Origin: an uncultured Clostridium sp.
GTDB taxonomy: Bacteria; Bacillota; Clostridia; Lachnospirales; Lachnospiraceae
Reading direction: 5' to 3'
Assembly: GCA_934438135.1 (NCBI GenBank)
Contig: CAKSBP010000001.1
Span: forward strand, 62,001 to 126,000
Length of the DNA: 64,000 bases
Under the pieces are notes generated by a model, which saw only the letters and a program-made list of their open reading frames with translations, made no database searches and had not been told where the DNA came from. The position numbers were made by a program, and so were the translations under genes. Below, piece after piece: positions 27,125-35,648 of this stretch; position 1 is the stretch's first letter, and every line of letters begins with the position of its first letter.

Positions 27125-27238
27125 TTACCTATTAATTGTTAAATCACAAAGTGTAAGTTGACACTTAAATGCCTGCTCCTGTTGAGCATCTTGTATTGAA
27201 ACAAGATTATCATTTGCTGCTTTAACTGCTACTACCAT
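27125..27238 (-). CDS. RiPP precursor peptide C, Cys-x4-Cys core
   Basis: A 37-residue, more divergent paralogue: MVVAVKAANDNLVSIQDAQQ, then FKCQLTLCDLTINR. The Cys spacing (C-Q-L-T-L-C) and the AQQ element match A and B. The ribosome site is AAAGGAGG. It is the copy nearest the maturase gene, separated from it by a hairpin (27271-27316). Divergence from A and B implies it is the older copy. Confidence 0.87.
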   Translation of the reverse strand: MVVAVKAANDNLVSIQDAQQEQAFKCQLTLCDLTINR

Positions 27239-27270
27239 GTCTGTTCCTCCTTTCTCCATTAATGTATATA

Positions 27271-27316
27271 AAATTACCTTTCATTTATCTGGTAAGCAAC
27301 TGTGTCAAGGTAATTT
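27271..27316 (-). terminator. Hairpin between the maturase and precursor genes
   Basis: AAATTACCTT and AAGGTAATTT pair across about 26 nt and are followed on the minus strand by TATATAC. It overlaps the stop codon of the radical SAM gene. The T tract is weak, so it may be a processing or stability hairpin rather than a terminator. Confidence 0.45.
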
Positions 27317-28594
27317 CTTCGGAAGTATAAGTTTTGCACATTCAATTAAATACTCTTCTAACACATATTTTTGTTGAACACAATTCTCTCTATTATGTAT
27401 TCTGCTGCTTGCACATCCTCCCATACAGAAAGGAAGATATTTGCAATCCTTGCATTTTTCATCTTGAGTAGCATCAAAAAATAGATATTCATAACATAAT
27501 TTAGAATTTCCTTTGTATTGTTCATCCATAATAGAACCAATGCTTCTCTCAAGTATACCAATATCACTCCAGCATTTATATAGATAACCTTTCGGATCAA
27601 TTACATAATTATTCATACTGTCTGCTCCGCAATAAGAACCTTTCGGTTCTGGATAAATATTCATAATATCCAATTGATTTCTTTCCAAAAAATCTAAATT
27701 AAACTTTGAATACGTCTCAACTGACATACACTTTGAATTTTCATATCCATCATTAGATGCTTCCACCAATCCCAAGTATGGAATTATTTTATCAACTACG
27801 TTAGCTTTCTTAAGAATATCAATAATTTCATAAATACGGCTGTAGTTTTCCTTATCTGTATTAATTCGAATTGCAATCGGAACAATATCTGCACATTGAA
27901 TTACATTTTTTACAACCTTATCAAAAGTACCTTGACCTCCAATTAACGGTCTTCTGCTATCATGAATATCTTTTGGTCCATCTAATGTAACTTGTACCAT
28001 TTCAATTTGACATTCAACCAGCTTTTTGGCCACCTCTTCTGTAAGAAAATAACCGTTGGTAATAACTCTTGAATGATATTGAATATTATTTTCCTTGCAG
28101 ATTTTAATGAATTCCTTTGACATAGAATACAAAGTATCTATATCAAGTAAAGGTTCCCCTCCAAACCATGTTATATGTAAATATGTTAATTCTGCTGCCT
28201 TGGTTTTTACTAGTGAAATTATTTTTTCAGAAACTTCCGATGTCATATTTAGATTACGTGAATTATTTTTTTCAAAACAATAGATACAACCAAAATTGCA
28301 CTGCATGGTAGGTGCAATAGTTAAAGAGAGCTGAGCAGTAGTATATTTATATTGATTCATTCTATGACGAATTAAATCCAATTCATCAACATAATCATCA
28401 ATAATATATCCACAAGCTTTTAAATCCTTCAGATGCTTATCGTTACTGATAGGAATATTTTGTTTTTCTAAATTTACTAAACTATCATAATAATCAGATT
28501 CAATTACACTAAGTGCACCCGTACGGGAATTATATAGTACCCAATTATCCTTAGAATCCGTTTCATAAAGAAAATTATACTTAGAAGCTTTCAT
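27305..28594 (-). CDS. Radical SAM/SPASM peptide maturase
   Basis: The 429-aa enzyme has an N-terminal region of about 90 residues resembling the precursor-recognition part of such maturases. The radical SAM core has CNFGCIYC (CxxxCxxC) at about 98-105 and WFGGEPLL. The SPASM domain has C-x13-G-x4-C (YCGADS...DPKGYLYKC) and C-x2-C-x5-C-x3-C (CKDCKYLPFCMGGC) plus a final Cys, for two auxiliary 4Fe-4S clusters. Enzymes of this class install thioether or carbon-carbon crosslinks on ribosomal peptides. The three Cys-x4-Cys precursors just downstream are the obvious substrates, so Cys-based crosslinks are likely. The promoter is at 28643-28671. Confidence 0.93.
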   Translation of the reverse strand: MKASKYNFLYETDSKDNWVLYNSRTGALSVIESDYYDSLVNLEKQNIPISNDKHLKDLKACGYIIDDYVDELDLIRHRMNQYKYTTAQLSLTIAPTMQCNFGCIYCFEKNNSRNLNMTSEVSEKIISLVKTKAAELTYLHITWFGGEPLLDIDTLYSMSKEFIKICKENNIQYHSRVITNGYFLTEEVAKKLVECQIEMVQVTLDGPKDIHDSRRPLIGGQGTFDKVVKNVIQCADIVPIAIRINTDKENYSRIYEIIDILKKANVVDKIIPYLGLVEASNDGYENSKCMSVETYSKFNLDFLERNQLDIMNIYPEPKGSYCGADSMNNYVIDPKGYLYKCWSDIGILERSIGSIMDEQYKGNSKLCYEYLFFDATQDEKCKDCKYLPFCMGGCASSRIHNRENCVQQKYVLEEYLIECAKLILPKKLP

Positions 28595-28642
28595 AAAGAA
28601 CTCCTTTCGCTATTAAATTGTAAATATCTAATACTACTTTAC

Positions 28643-28671
28643 ATTATAGCACTTCATTCCCTTTTTGTCTA
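28643..28671 (-). promoter_or_regulatory. Promoter of the radical SAM/precursor operon
   Basis: TAGACA (28666-28671), 17 bp, TATAAT (28643-28648) on the minus strand. Confidence 0.75.
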
Positions 28672-28805
28672 CAAAATTCTCCTTAAAACGCGTAATATTT
28701 TAATCTTTTTTTACTTATGTAAATACACATATATAGCGATGCTGTTCAATCGCTTCTGCTTCTATTTTATATGATATATTATTCTTCTCTCTATTTAAAA
28801 TAAAC

Positions 28806-28851
28806 TCTATGGAACAAGTATAAAGGCTACCTGATCCACAGAGTTTTTTTA
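28806..28851 (-). terminator. Terminator after the subtilase gene
   Basis: AAACTCTATGGA pairs imperfectly with TCCACAGAGTTT. T-rich runs flank it on both strands. It lies directly downstream of the subtilase stop codon. Confidence 0.7.
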
Positions 28852-28860
28852 ATTTTACAC

Positions 28861-31800
28861 TTATTTAATCTTTGCAGATTTTACAGCACTGAAGCTGCTG
28901 TAAATTTTCTTACCATCTACAGTTTTATATGACCTTACTTTAAAGTAATATCTTTTCTTTGACTTTAATCCAGTTTTTGTATATTTTACAAGGGATTTAT
29001 TTGTAATTGTTTTTATATTTTTAAATCCAGAAGACTTATTTGTAGATGCATATACTTCATATCCATTTACTCCATTTATCTTCTTCCAGGAAAGAACTGC
29101 TTTATTGGTTCCTGCCTTTACTGTAAGTCTAGTTGCTAAAGGTCTTGTAGCAGTTTTTAATATATTTGAATCGCTTCCTACTTCCTGCTTACCATTTACG
29201 TTCTTATAAGCACAAACTTTAAAGCTATATTCTGTACCTGGCTTTAATTTCTTTTTATTAATTCTTGTTACCTTTACTTCATTTGTCTTTGCATCACAAG
29301 TACTAACTTTTACATATGATTTCTTTTCTGCATCATATGCATAAACATTATAACCATTCACATCTAAAAGGCCATTCCAGGTTAATGTAATACTACTCGT
29401 TGTTAATGCTTTTACCGCTAACCCTGTGACTTTCTCCGGTTTTGTTACTGGAGATGGCGTTGGTGTTACGGTTGGTTCGGTCGTTGGTGTTACAACTGGT
29501 GGTTCTACTGGTGAGGTACTTGGTGAAGTACTTGGTGATGCAGTTGGTTTATCTGTAGTAGATAAAAGAAATGCTGTTTCATTAAATGCATAATCATAAG
29601 CATCGACATAGAATTTTGCATCATTTCCATATTTCTCATATTGTTCCGTTATGTCAACTTTCATTTCTGTTACTGCATTTTTTGTATCCTCATTTACTAC
29701 TTGTTCTTCAATCGGAACAAGTTTATTATTTTCCTTAATTCCTACTTCTATATAAGATAAATATTGATTGTCTTTTGCTTCGAATACCAAGTAATTCTTT
29801 CCATCTTCTTTTGTCATGTATACTTCAGAAACAGATGGTTCTTCTGTATCAATTGTAACCGGAATAGAATAGGAATCATTTAAATTGTGACTCTCATGCT
29901 TATTATAATCTAACTTACCTGTTACAGAAACAGTATATGTACTATTATTTGCAAGTACTTGCCCTTCTTTATCCTTACCAGTAAAATCAACTTCCAAATA
30001 TGCAGGAATTATCTGGGCTGCACTATCAGAGTAAGCGGATTTTTCTATAAACTCGCTTTTTCCACTTTGTATAACTGTATTGTTTTCATCTTTAATCTCA
30101 TAGCTTAACTCTCTTGCATTTCTTAATAAACCAATCTGCATATATTCAAGAGAGTCTGCATATCCATCGCCGTTTGGAGAAATTGCAATCTTATTCACAT
30201 CCGGCTTTAGTGCTTGAGCATAATATTCTCCATACAAGTATGGGCTATATGCATTATAGATTAACTGAGCTGTTATGCTATCAAATAGATTTACTCCTAA
30301 ATACTCTTCTTTAGAAAGTGCTGCATGAGGAGCCTGAGAATATTCTTTATAATCATATACAGAACCCGAATCAAACAAAGGTGCTTTTGTCCAGTCTCCA
30401 TAATATCCCAAGTATGGAATGCTCAAATCTGCCCCTACCCCATTAAATTGAATAAAACCTTCAAAAAATTCACCATTTACAAAATTATCATCATAGTATT
30501 TCTTTAATTCTTCATTCATAGTAAATGACACGGTAACGACTGCATCCTGTCCCGCTTCTACTGTAATTGTTCCATTGCTGTAAGTGCCACCTGTTACCGT
30601 AACATCCATCGCTGTCTGGCTGGATACATCTTTCGGTGTTTCGCCTAATACAAGTTCTCCATCTACATCTTTTACTGTTTCTGATAATGATGTATTTTTA
30701 ACTGTATAGGATAGAGATTCATCTGATATATTTTTAATATGAAAATGCTCTGTGAATTTACCTGTTTTGTCTGGATCATCATATAAATTTAATTTTGGCT
30801 TTCCGTTCTTCTCTACATCTGCATCAGTATAAAGATATGCTTTTGTAGTTACTGCATTATAAACATTTACAATACCACTGCCCTGCTGTCTTGGTGCATA
30901 CAATATACCATTTTCGTTCTTCGTAGGATCAGAAGTACTCATTAATAACTGTGTTGCAAGCTTACCAATCTCTTCATCAGATAACATTTTAAACTCGTCT
31001 TTGGATTTGATATATTCCTTTACCAACGCATACGTACCAGCTATATGAGGTGCTGCCATAGATGTACCACTCATATCACTGTAGGAATTAAATGGTACAG
31101 AAGAATAAATATGTCCTCCTGGTGCAGCAATTTCTGGTTTTAAGTCTAAGTTTGGACTTACTCCCCAGGAAGAGAAATCTGACATCTGCGTTCCTTGTTT
31201 CGTATCAAACTCACCTACATCCGATTTGACTTCCATTACTTTTGCAGAATCAGCTTTCATCACTTCTCCATCTGCTTGTGTAATTGATACCGCAGGAATT
31301 GTATAATCCTCATTTGAAATAGACATATTGATTGTTCCTGCCTGGTTATTGCAGACGATAGCTGCTACTGCCCCATGTTCAGCTGCATTTTTTACCTTTT
31401 CGGTGAATGTAATGCCACCTCTTGTTATAAGAGCTGCCTTATTATTCACATCAATGCCTTCGTAATCACTTTCTTCACCATAGTTAGGAACTACTACATA
31501 TTCAAGTGCCTTTCCTGCATATTGATTTAACATTGGCTGGTCAGCACTTGCAGTTTCTCCATAAGAAATATTCGTTCCATTGACTGCAAAATATCTGCTA
31601 TGTAATATATTATTTTCCACACTCGCCACAGAAGTAGATGCTGAATAGGTAGATGGTGAACCAATTACTGCTGTATCTGGATTACCTGCTAGTACAGTAG
31701 AATTTCTTTCGTTATTTTCCGAAAAAGAACTGCTGTTTCCTGCGGATACAGACAGGCTGACTCCGGATTGTATAATACGATTATAGACCCCAGATAAACT

Positions 31801-32919
31801 CGTTTCATCCTCACTGCCATCTGTAAAGCCGCTTGTTGAACCAAGGCTCATGTTAATCACATCTGCTCCCAATTCTACTGCATCCTCTAAAGCTGCTACA
31901 ATATCTTGTGTTTTAGCACCGGAACTTGCATCTGGAAATACCTTCATAATCATAAGCTGGGACTCCGGAGCTACACCTGTTATTTCTGAAGATTTACCTG
32001 CTGCCGTACCAGCTACATGAGTACCATGATTATTTCCATTGGCTAGACTTTCATTTGTTGGATCTACAACGGGATCTGAATCTGCATAATCATACGCATA
32101 TGGAATTTTTTCATTTATGTATACGTTATCAGCATTTGTAACATTCGCATTTAGTACTTTTTTATTAATTACACTTTGAACCATATCAGAAGTTATTCTT
32201 GCTCCAGATGGTGCCTGCTGAAATGCTTCATGATGTGTATCAAGACCTGTATCTACAATTGCAATTACTTGACCTTCCCCTTTTAAATTCATATCCCAGG
32301 TAGGCTGTGCATAAATCATTTTACTGCTGCTTGACATATCTTTTTCATATACTGGCTCTGGACGTTCAAAAACAGGCGCTACATATGCTGCTTTTACATT
32401 GGATAATTGTTTTATTTTTTCCAATTCACCATATTTCACACGGATTGCTATTCCATTCATTACCGTAGAATATTTATAAAGCACTGTAATCTCATTCGAA
32501 TCATCTGCTGTTTTTTCAATAGAGGAAAGTGTTGAGTTTTGCTCTTTTTGTATTTCATTTACGGCTGATTTAGCTTTAGCCGATGCCATATACTGTTCAA
32601 ATGTCTCTGCCTTATCCGCAGATACATCTGATATAGCGGTTGTATAATTTTCTAACAAAGAATCTTCTTTCAGTTCAACTATCACACTTACCATATCCCC
32701 ATCCTTATATTGGGATTGGGTCTTGTTTTTAAGTTTTTCCCTTAATTTATCCAGTGTAGACTTTCCATATGTAGAATCTAAACTCTCCAGCTTCACCGGA
32801 ATCTTCTGGTTGGTTTTTGCTGCCGATACAGCTGGACAATTCAAAGCCGATGCCATGAAAAGTGCTGTCGCAGCACAAAACGCAACTGTTTTTTTTGCGG
32901 AAATACCTTTTTTATTCAT
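28861..32919 (-). CDS. Secreted subtilisin-family (S8) cell-envelope protease
   Basis: The 1352-aa exported serine protease has a signal peptide (1 to about 35) and an I9-like propeptide. The catalytic triad is Asp at about 222 in IAIVDTGLD, His at about 297 in NHGTHVAGT and Ser at about 617 in MSGTSMAAPH. A protease-associated insert carries VAAIVCNNQAGTINMS. Fn3-like domains of the C5a-peptidase/lactocepin type follow, then a Pro/Thr/Ser linker (SPSTSPSTSPVEPP) and two FN3 domains. There is no LPXTG anchor. The start at 32919 (MNKKGISAKK) has GAGGG upstream; the longer frame would bury the signal peptide. It lies between two RiPP operons and might process their peptides, but general extracellular proteolysis fits equally well. 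Confidence 0.93.
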   Translation of the reverse strand: MNKKGISAKKTVAFCAATALFMASALNCPAVSAAKTNQKIPVKLESLDSTYGKSTLDKLREKLKNKTQSQYKDGDMVSVIVELKEDSLLENYTTAISDVSADKAETFEQYMASAKAKSAVNEIQKEQNSTLSSIEKTADDSNEITVLYKYSTVMNGIAIRVKYGELEKIKQLSNVKAAYVAPVFERPEPVYEKDMSSSSKMIYAQPTWDMNLKGEGQVIAIVDTGLDTHHEAFQQAPSGARITSDMVQSVINKKVLNANVTNADNVYINEKIPYAYDYADSDPVVDPTNESLANGNNHGTHVAGTAAGKSSEITGVAPESQLMIMKVFPDASSGAKTQDIVAALEDAVELGADVINMSLGSTSGFTDGSEDETSLSGVYNRIIQSGVSLSVSAGNSSSFSENNERNSTVLAGNPDTAVIGSPSTYSASTSVASVENNILHSRYFAVNGTNISYGETASADQPMLNQYAGKALEYVVVPNYGEESDYEGIDVNNKAALITRGGITFTEKVKNAAEHGAVAAIVCNNQAGTINMSISNEDYTIPAVSITQADGEVMKADSAKVMEVKSDVGEFDTKQGTQMSDFSSWGVSPNLDLKPEIAAPGGHIYSSVPFNSYSDMSGTSMAAPHIAGTYALVKEYIKSKDEFKMLSDEEIGKLATQLLMSTSDPTKNENGILYAPRQQGSGIVNVYNAVTTKAYLYTDADVEKNGKPKLNLYDDPDKTGKFTEHFHIKNISDESLSYTVKNTSLSETVKDVDGELVLGETPKDVSSQTAMDVTVTGGTYSNGTITVEAGQDAVVTVSFTMNEELKKYYDDNFVNGEFFEGFIQFNGVGADLSIPYLGYYGDWTKAPLFDSGSVYDYKEYSQAPHAALSKEEYLGVNLFDSITAQLIYNAYSPYLYGEYYAQALKPDVNKIAISPNGDGYADSLEYMQIGLLRNARELSYEIKDENNTVIQSGKSEFIEKSAYSDSAAQIIPAYLEVDFTGKDKEGQVLANNSTYTVSVTGKLDYNKHESHNLNDSYSIPVTIDTEEPSVSEVYMTKEDGKNYLVFEAKDNQYLSYIEVGIKENNKLVPIEEQVVNEDTKNAVTEMKVDITEQYEKYGNDAKFYVDAYDYAFNETAFLLSTTDKPTASPSTSPSTSPVEPPVVTPTTEPTVTPTPSPVTKPEKVTGLAVKALTTSSITLTWNGLLDVNGYNVYAYDAEKKSYVKVSTCDAKTNEVKVTRINKKKLKPGTEYSFKVCAYKNVNGKQEVGSDSNILKTATRPLATRLTVKAGTNKAVLSWKKINGVNGYEVYASTNKSSGFKNIKTITNKSLVKYTKTGLKSKKRYYFKVRSYKTVDGKKIYSSFSAVKSAKIK

Positions 32920-33037
32920 AAAATCCCTCTCTCTCTTTATTTTGTCATATAATATCTCAAATAGTAAGATGCGATATATACTACTCCATTTTACCATAAC
33001 TTTCAATAAATTATATTACTTTTTTTATATTATTTTT

Positions 33038-34321
33038 TTATGAAATAAAGTTTTTTCTATGTAGCAGTAAATCATCTTTACTTATTAATGCTATTCCCAT
33101 ATTATTCGAAGACAAATATTTCCTTGCTGTTTTATCTATATTATCACAATTTTGATTGTGAATCAGGTCAATTTCCATAGAAGCAGTCAGTACTGTTCCA
33201 TTCATTATACTACTGCCCAACAGTATATTCTGTTTTTCTACATTATGGTATTCCAAGTATCTTTTTGTTATCAGACGATTCTTTGCACACTGCAGTTCTT
33301 CCTCTTCCACTCCATTCTGTAGTACATCCTGTAGTTCCTCCATAACAATTCTATAGCAGCCGCTAAGCTCCTGGTTATCGCATACCAGTGCATATCCAAA
33401 AGTCCCTCTGTCTTTATAATAATTTTGGAATGAGCCAATATTATAGGCTGCCCCTTTACCAATTCTGATTTTTCTGTATAAGCGGCTGTCCAGAAACATA
33501 CCTGCAACAATCTCGTTTAAAATCTGTAATCTGATCCGTTCTACTGAAGAATACGAAGGTCCTTTAAATCCTATTCCTAATACACCATTCTTTAATTCCG
33601 TACTGTGATAATAGTTCCTCTTATAATCTTTCTTTTCATAATTTACGATACTTCTCTTTGATCCCCTATCCCATGCAGAAAACATTCTCTCTATACAATC
33701 TATGATTTCTTTTGGGAATTCTCCAGTAATTACCAATGCTGCGTTATCTGCACAATAACTCTGCTTTGCGAATTTCATCATCTCATACTTATCAGCCATC
33801 TCTAAACTTTTCAGTTTTCCGACAATCGGATTTCCAATTCCCTGATGCCCCCATACCGCTCCAGACACTCTTTCACTAATTTGCTGAAATGAGGACATTG
33901 TTGAGTAATATTCCTGGATTACCACCTTCTTTTCTTTCTGAAAACAGGATTCATCAAATTCGTGATTTGATAATGCTATATTCTGCAGCAGTTTCAGCTG
34001 TTCCTGATAAGTGTCTTTTGTTCCTTCTATATGATATACGGTATTCTCTTTATTAGTAAAGGCATTATAAATACAGCCTTTGTGAATCACCTCATGAATT
34101 GCAGAAGCATACTCAGGATTATACATATTTTCCAGATTCATCGTAAGATGCTCTAATAAATGTGAATACCCTTCCTCACCACTCTTCTCATAACTACTTC
34201 CTTGCCCAATCCATAAACTGCATCCAAACAGGCTGCAATAATCTATAGGATATAGAACCACTTTTAATCCATTATTCAACATATAAATAGAAAGATTTTC
34301 TTTTTTCTCTATTAATTTCAT
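33038..34321 (-). CDS. M16 (insulinase-like) zinc peptidase, second of a pair
   Basis: The 427-aa protein has the inverted zinc motif HLLEH at residues 54-58 and downstream Glu residues in YNAFTNKENTVYHIEGT, which resembles the M16 third-ligand region. The second half is the M16 C-terminal domain (GIGFKGPSYSSVERIRLQIL). It is half-size, like PqqF-half or AlbE/AlbF proteins that act as heterodimers. The other M16 gene in this operon (38418-39689) is homologous. In RiPP clusters such pairs remove leader peptides, so leader cleavage of the peptide at 37599-37775 is inferred. It is last in the operon. Confidence 0.9.
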   Translation of the reverse strand: MKLIEKKENLSIYMLNNGLKVVLYPIDYCSLFGCSLWIGQGSSYEKSGEEGYSHLLEHLTMNLENMYNPEYASAIHEVIHKGCIYNAFTNKENTVYHIEGTKDTYQEQLKLLQNIALSNHEFDESCFQKEKKVVIQEYYSTMSSFQQISERVSGAVWGHQGIGNPIVGKLKSLEMADKYEMMKFAKQSYCADNAALVITGEFPKEIIDCIERMFSAWDRGSKRSIVNYEKKDYKRNYYHSTELKNGVLGIGFKGPSYSSVERIRLQILNEIVAGMFLDSRLYRKIRIGKGAAYNIGSFQNYYKDRGTFGYALVCDNQELSGCYRIVMEELQDVLQNGVEEEELQCAKNRLITKRYLEYHNVEKQNILLGSSIMNGTVLTASMEIDLIHNQNCDNIDKTARKYLSSNNMGIALISKDDLLLHRKNFIS

Positions 34322-34341
34322 TTTACCACCACCTCATTTTA

Positions 34342-35619
34342 TCACGGTTCATTCGCTTCTATTGGCGGTTCAAATTCCATGACAACGGTCAAAATCGGCA
34401 TTATGATTACAAGCAAAATTCCAGCAGCCATAAAATTTATTTTTGTACTTGCAATAGATGCCCCTAAACTAATTATAAATGATACAATAGGAATTGCACT
34501 TGCTCCTGCTGCATTCATAATAGCTGCTGCTCTCGCAATATATTCAGGTTCTACAACCTTTAGGAAAGATACACTTATGTATGTAGACAGCAGTGTAATC
34601 AGGTATCCTGCTGCAAAAGTAGCTGCACATACTAATATGTATCTCATATATAAATTCGTTATGAAAGCACCAATTCCAACCAATTCTAAATAATATAATC
34701 CAAATGAAGTTCCTCCTATTAAAACAAGTGCCTTTCCCTTTAATATCTTCGAAATATACGGATACGTAACCGTAGAAATTAACATAGAAACAGAAATGGA
34801 AATACTTAATATCGAAAGCATGCTTTCATTTGAATTCAATACTTCCTTTACCAATGGTGCCTGCAGGCTATTGATTGGCACAAACATTGCATTTGCTAAA
34901 ACAGCTACTATTATAAAATTTAAAATTATTCTTTTACCTGCAATATACTTTCCACCGTCTTTTAATAATTGGATGTATCCCGCTATTTGAATCTTCTTAT
35001 TTTCATAATCTCTTTCGTGAGTATTAACCGTTGTAATTATAAGAGCAGAACCTATGAATGTTATTGCATCAATTGTAATCGCACATACTATACCAAATTT
35101 AGCAATAATAATACCTGCTATACCCAGACCAAACAGCTCCATAGTATTACAGACAGTAGAATTTAATGAAATTCCAAATTCAAAATTCTCTTTTTTTAAA
35201 ATATTAGGAACAATTGAACTAGCAGATGGCAAACGGAATGCCTCTACGCTAGAGATAATTAATGTTATTATAATCAGCATCCATGATTGTAAAAAACCTG
35301 CCCCATATGCCAATGCTACATAACACACACAGATTCCACGTATAATATCCGTAAATATCATGATAAACTTTTTATTTTTGTTCTCAACAATAGCACCCGC
35401 AATAGGTTGTAAAAATATGGTTGGTACTTTATTGATTCCATAAATTACAGCAGACCAGGTAGCATTGCTGGTCAAGGTATATACAAGCCAGGTAAATGCA
35501 ATACTGTCAATGGAGTCTCCAAAACGGTTTATTATATTGGCAGCCATTAATTTTATAAATTCCCTCTGCTTAAATATCTCCTTATACCCTATTTGATGTT
35601 CCTTCCTTTTCTTCCACAT
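34342..35619 (-). CDS. Major facilitator (MFS) efflux transporter of the RiPP operon
   Basis: A 425-aa membrane protein with about 12 helices. The N-terminal AANIINRFGDSIDSIAFTWLVYTLT and IFLQPIAGAIVENKNKKFIM segments are typical of the MFS_3/macrolide-efflux-like group (the second covers the loop 2-3 motif). It sits 29 nt after the cobalamin radical SAM gene and 20 nt before the M16 gene. In this setting it probably exports the mature peptide or gives self-immunity. MFS exporters are less usual than ABC exporters in RiPP clusters. Confidence 0.87.
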   Translation of the reverse strand: MWKKRKEHQIGYKEIFKQREFIKLMAANIINRFGDSIDSIAFTWLVYTLTSNATWSAVIYGINKVPTIFLQPIAGAIVENKNKKFIMIFTDIIRGICVCYVALAYGAGFLQSWMLIIITLIISSVEAFRLPSASSIVPNILKKENFEFGISLNSTVCNTMELFGLGIAGIIIAKFGIVCAITIDAITFIGSALIITTVNTHERDYENKKIQIAGYIQLLKDGGKYIAGKRIILNFIIVAVLANAMFVPINSLQAPLVKEVLNSNESMLSILSISISVSMLISTVTYPYISKILKGKALVLIGGTSFGLYYLELVGIGAFITNLYMRYILVCAATFAAGYLITLLSTYISVSFLKVVEPEYIARAAAIMNAAGASAIPIVSFIISLGASIASTKINFMAAGILLVIIMPILTVVMEFEPPIEANEP

Positions 35620-35648
35620 AAAATCAGTTCCTCCAGTACTCTTTCAAA

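Noticed and set aside
28861..32919. LPXTG-anchored lactocepin
   Set aside because: The protease resembles lactocepin in domains, but the C-terminus ends in FN3 domains without a sortase signal.
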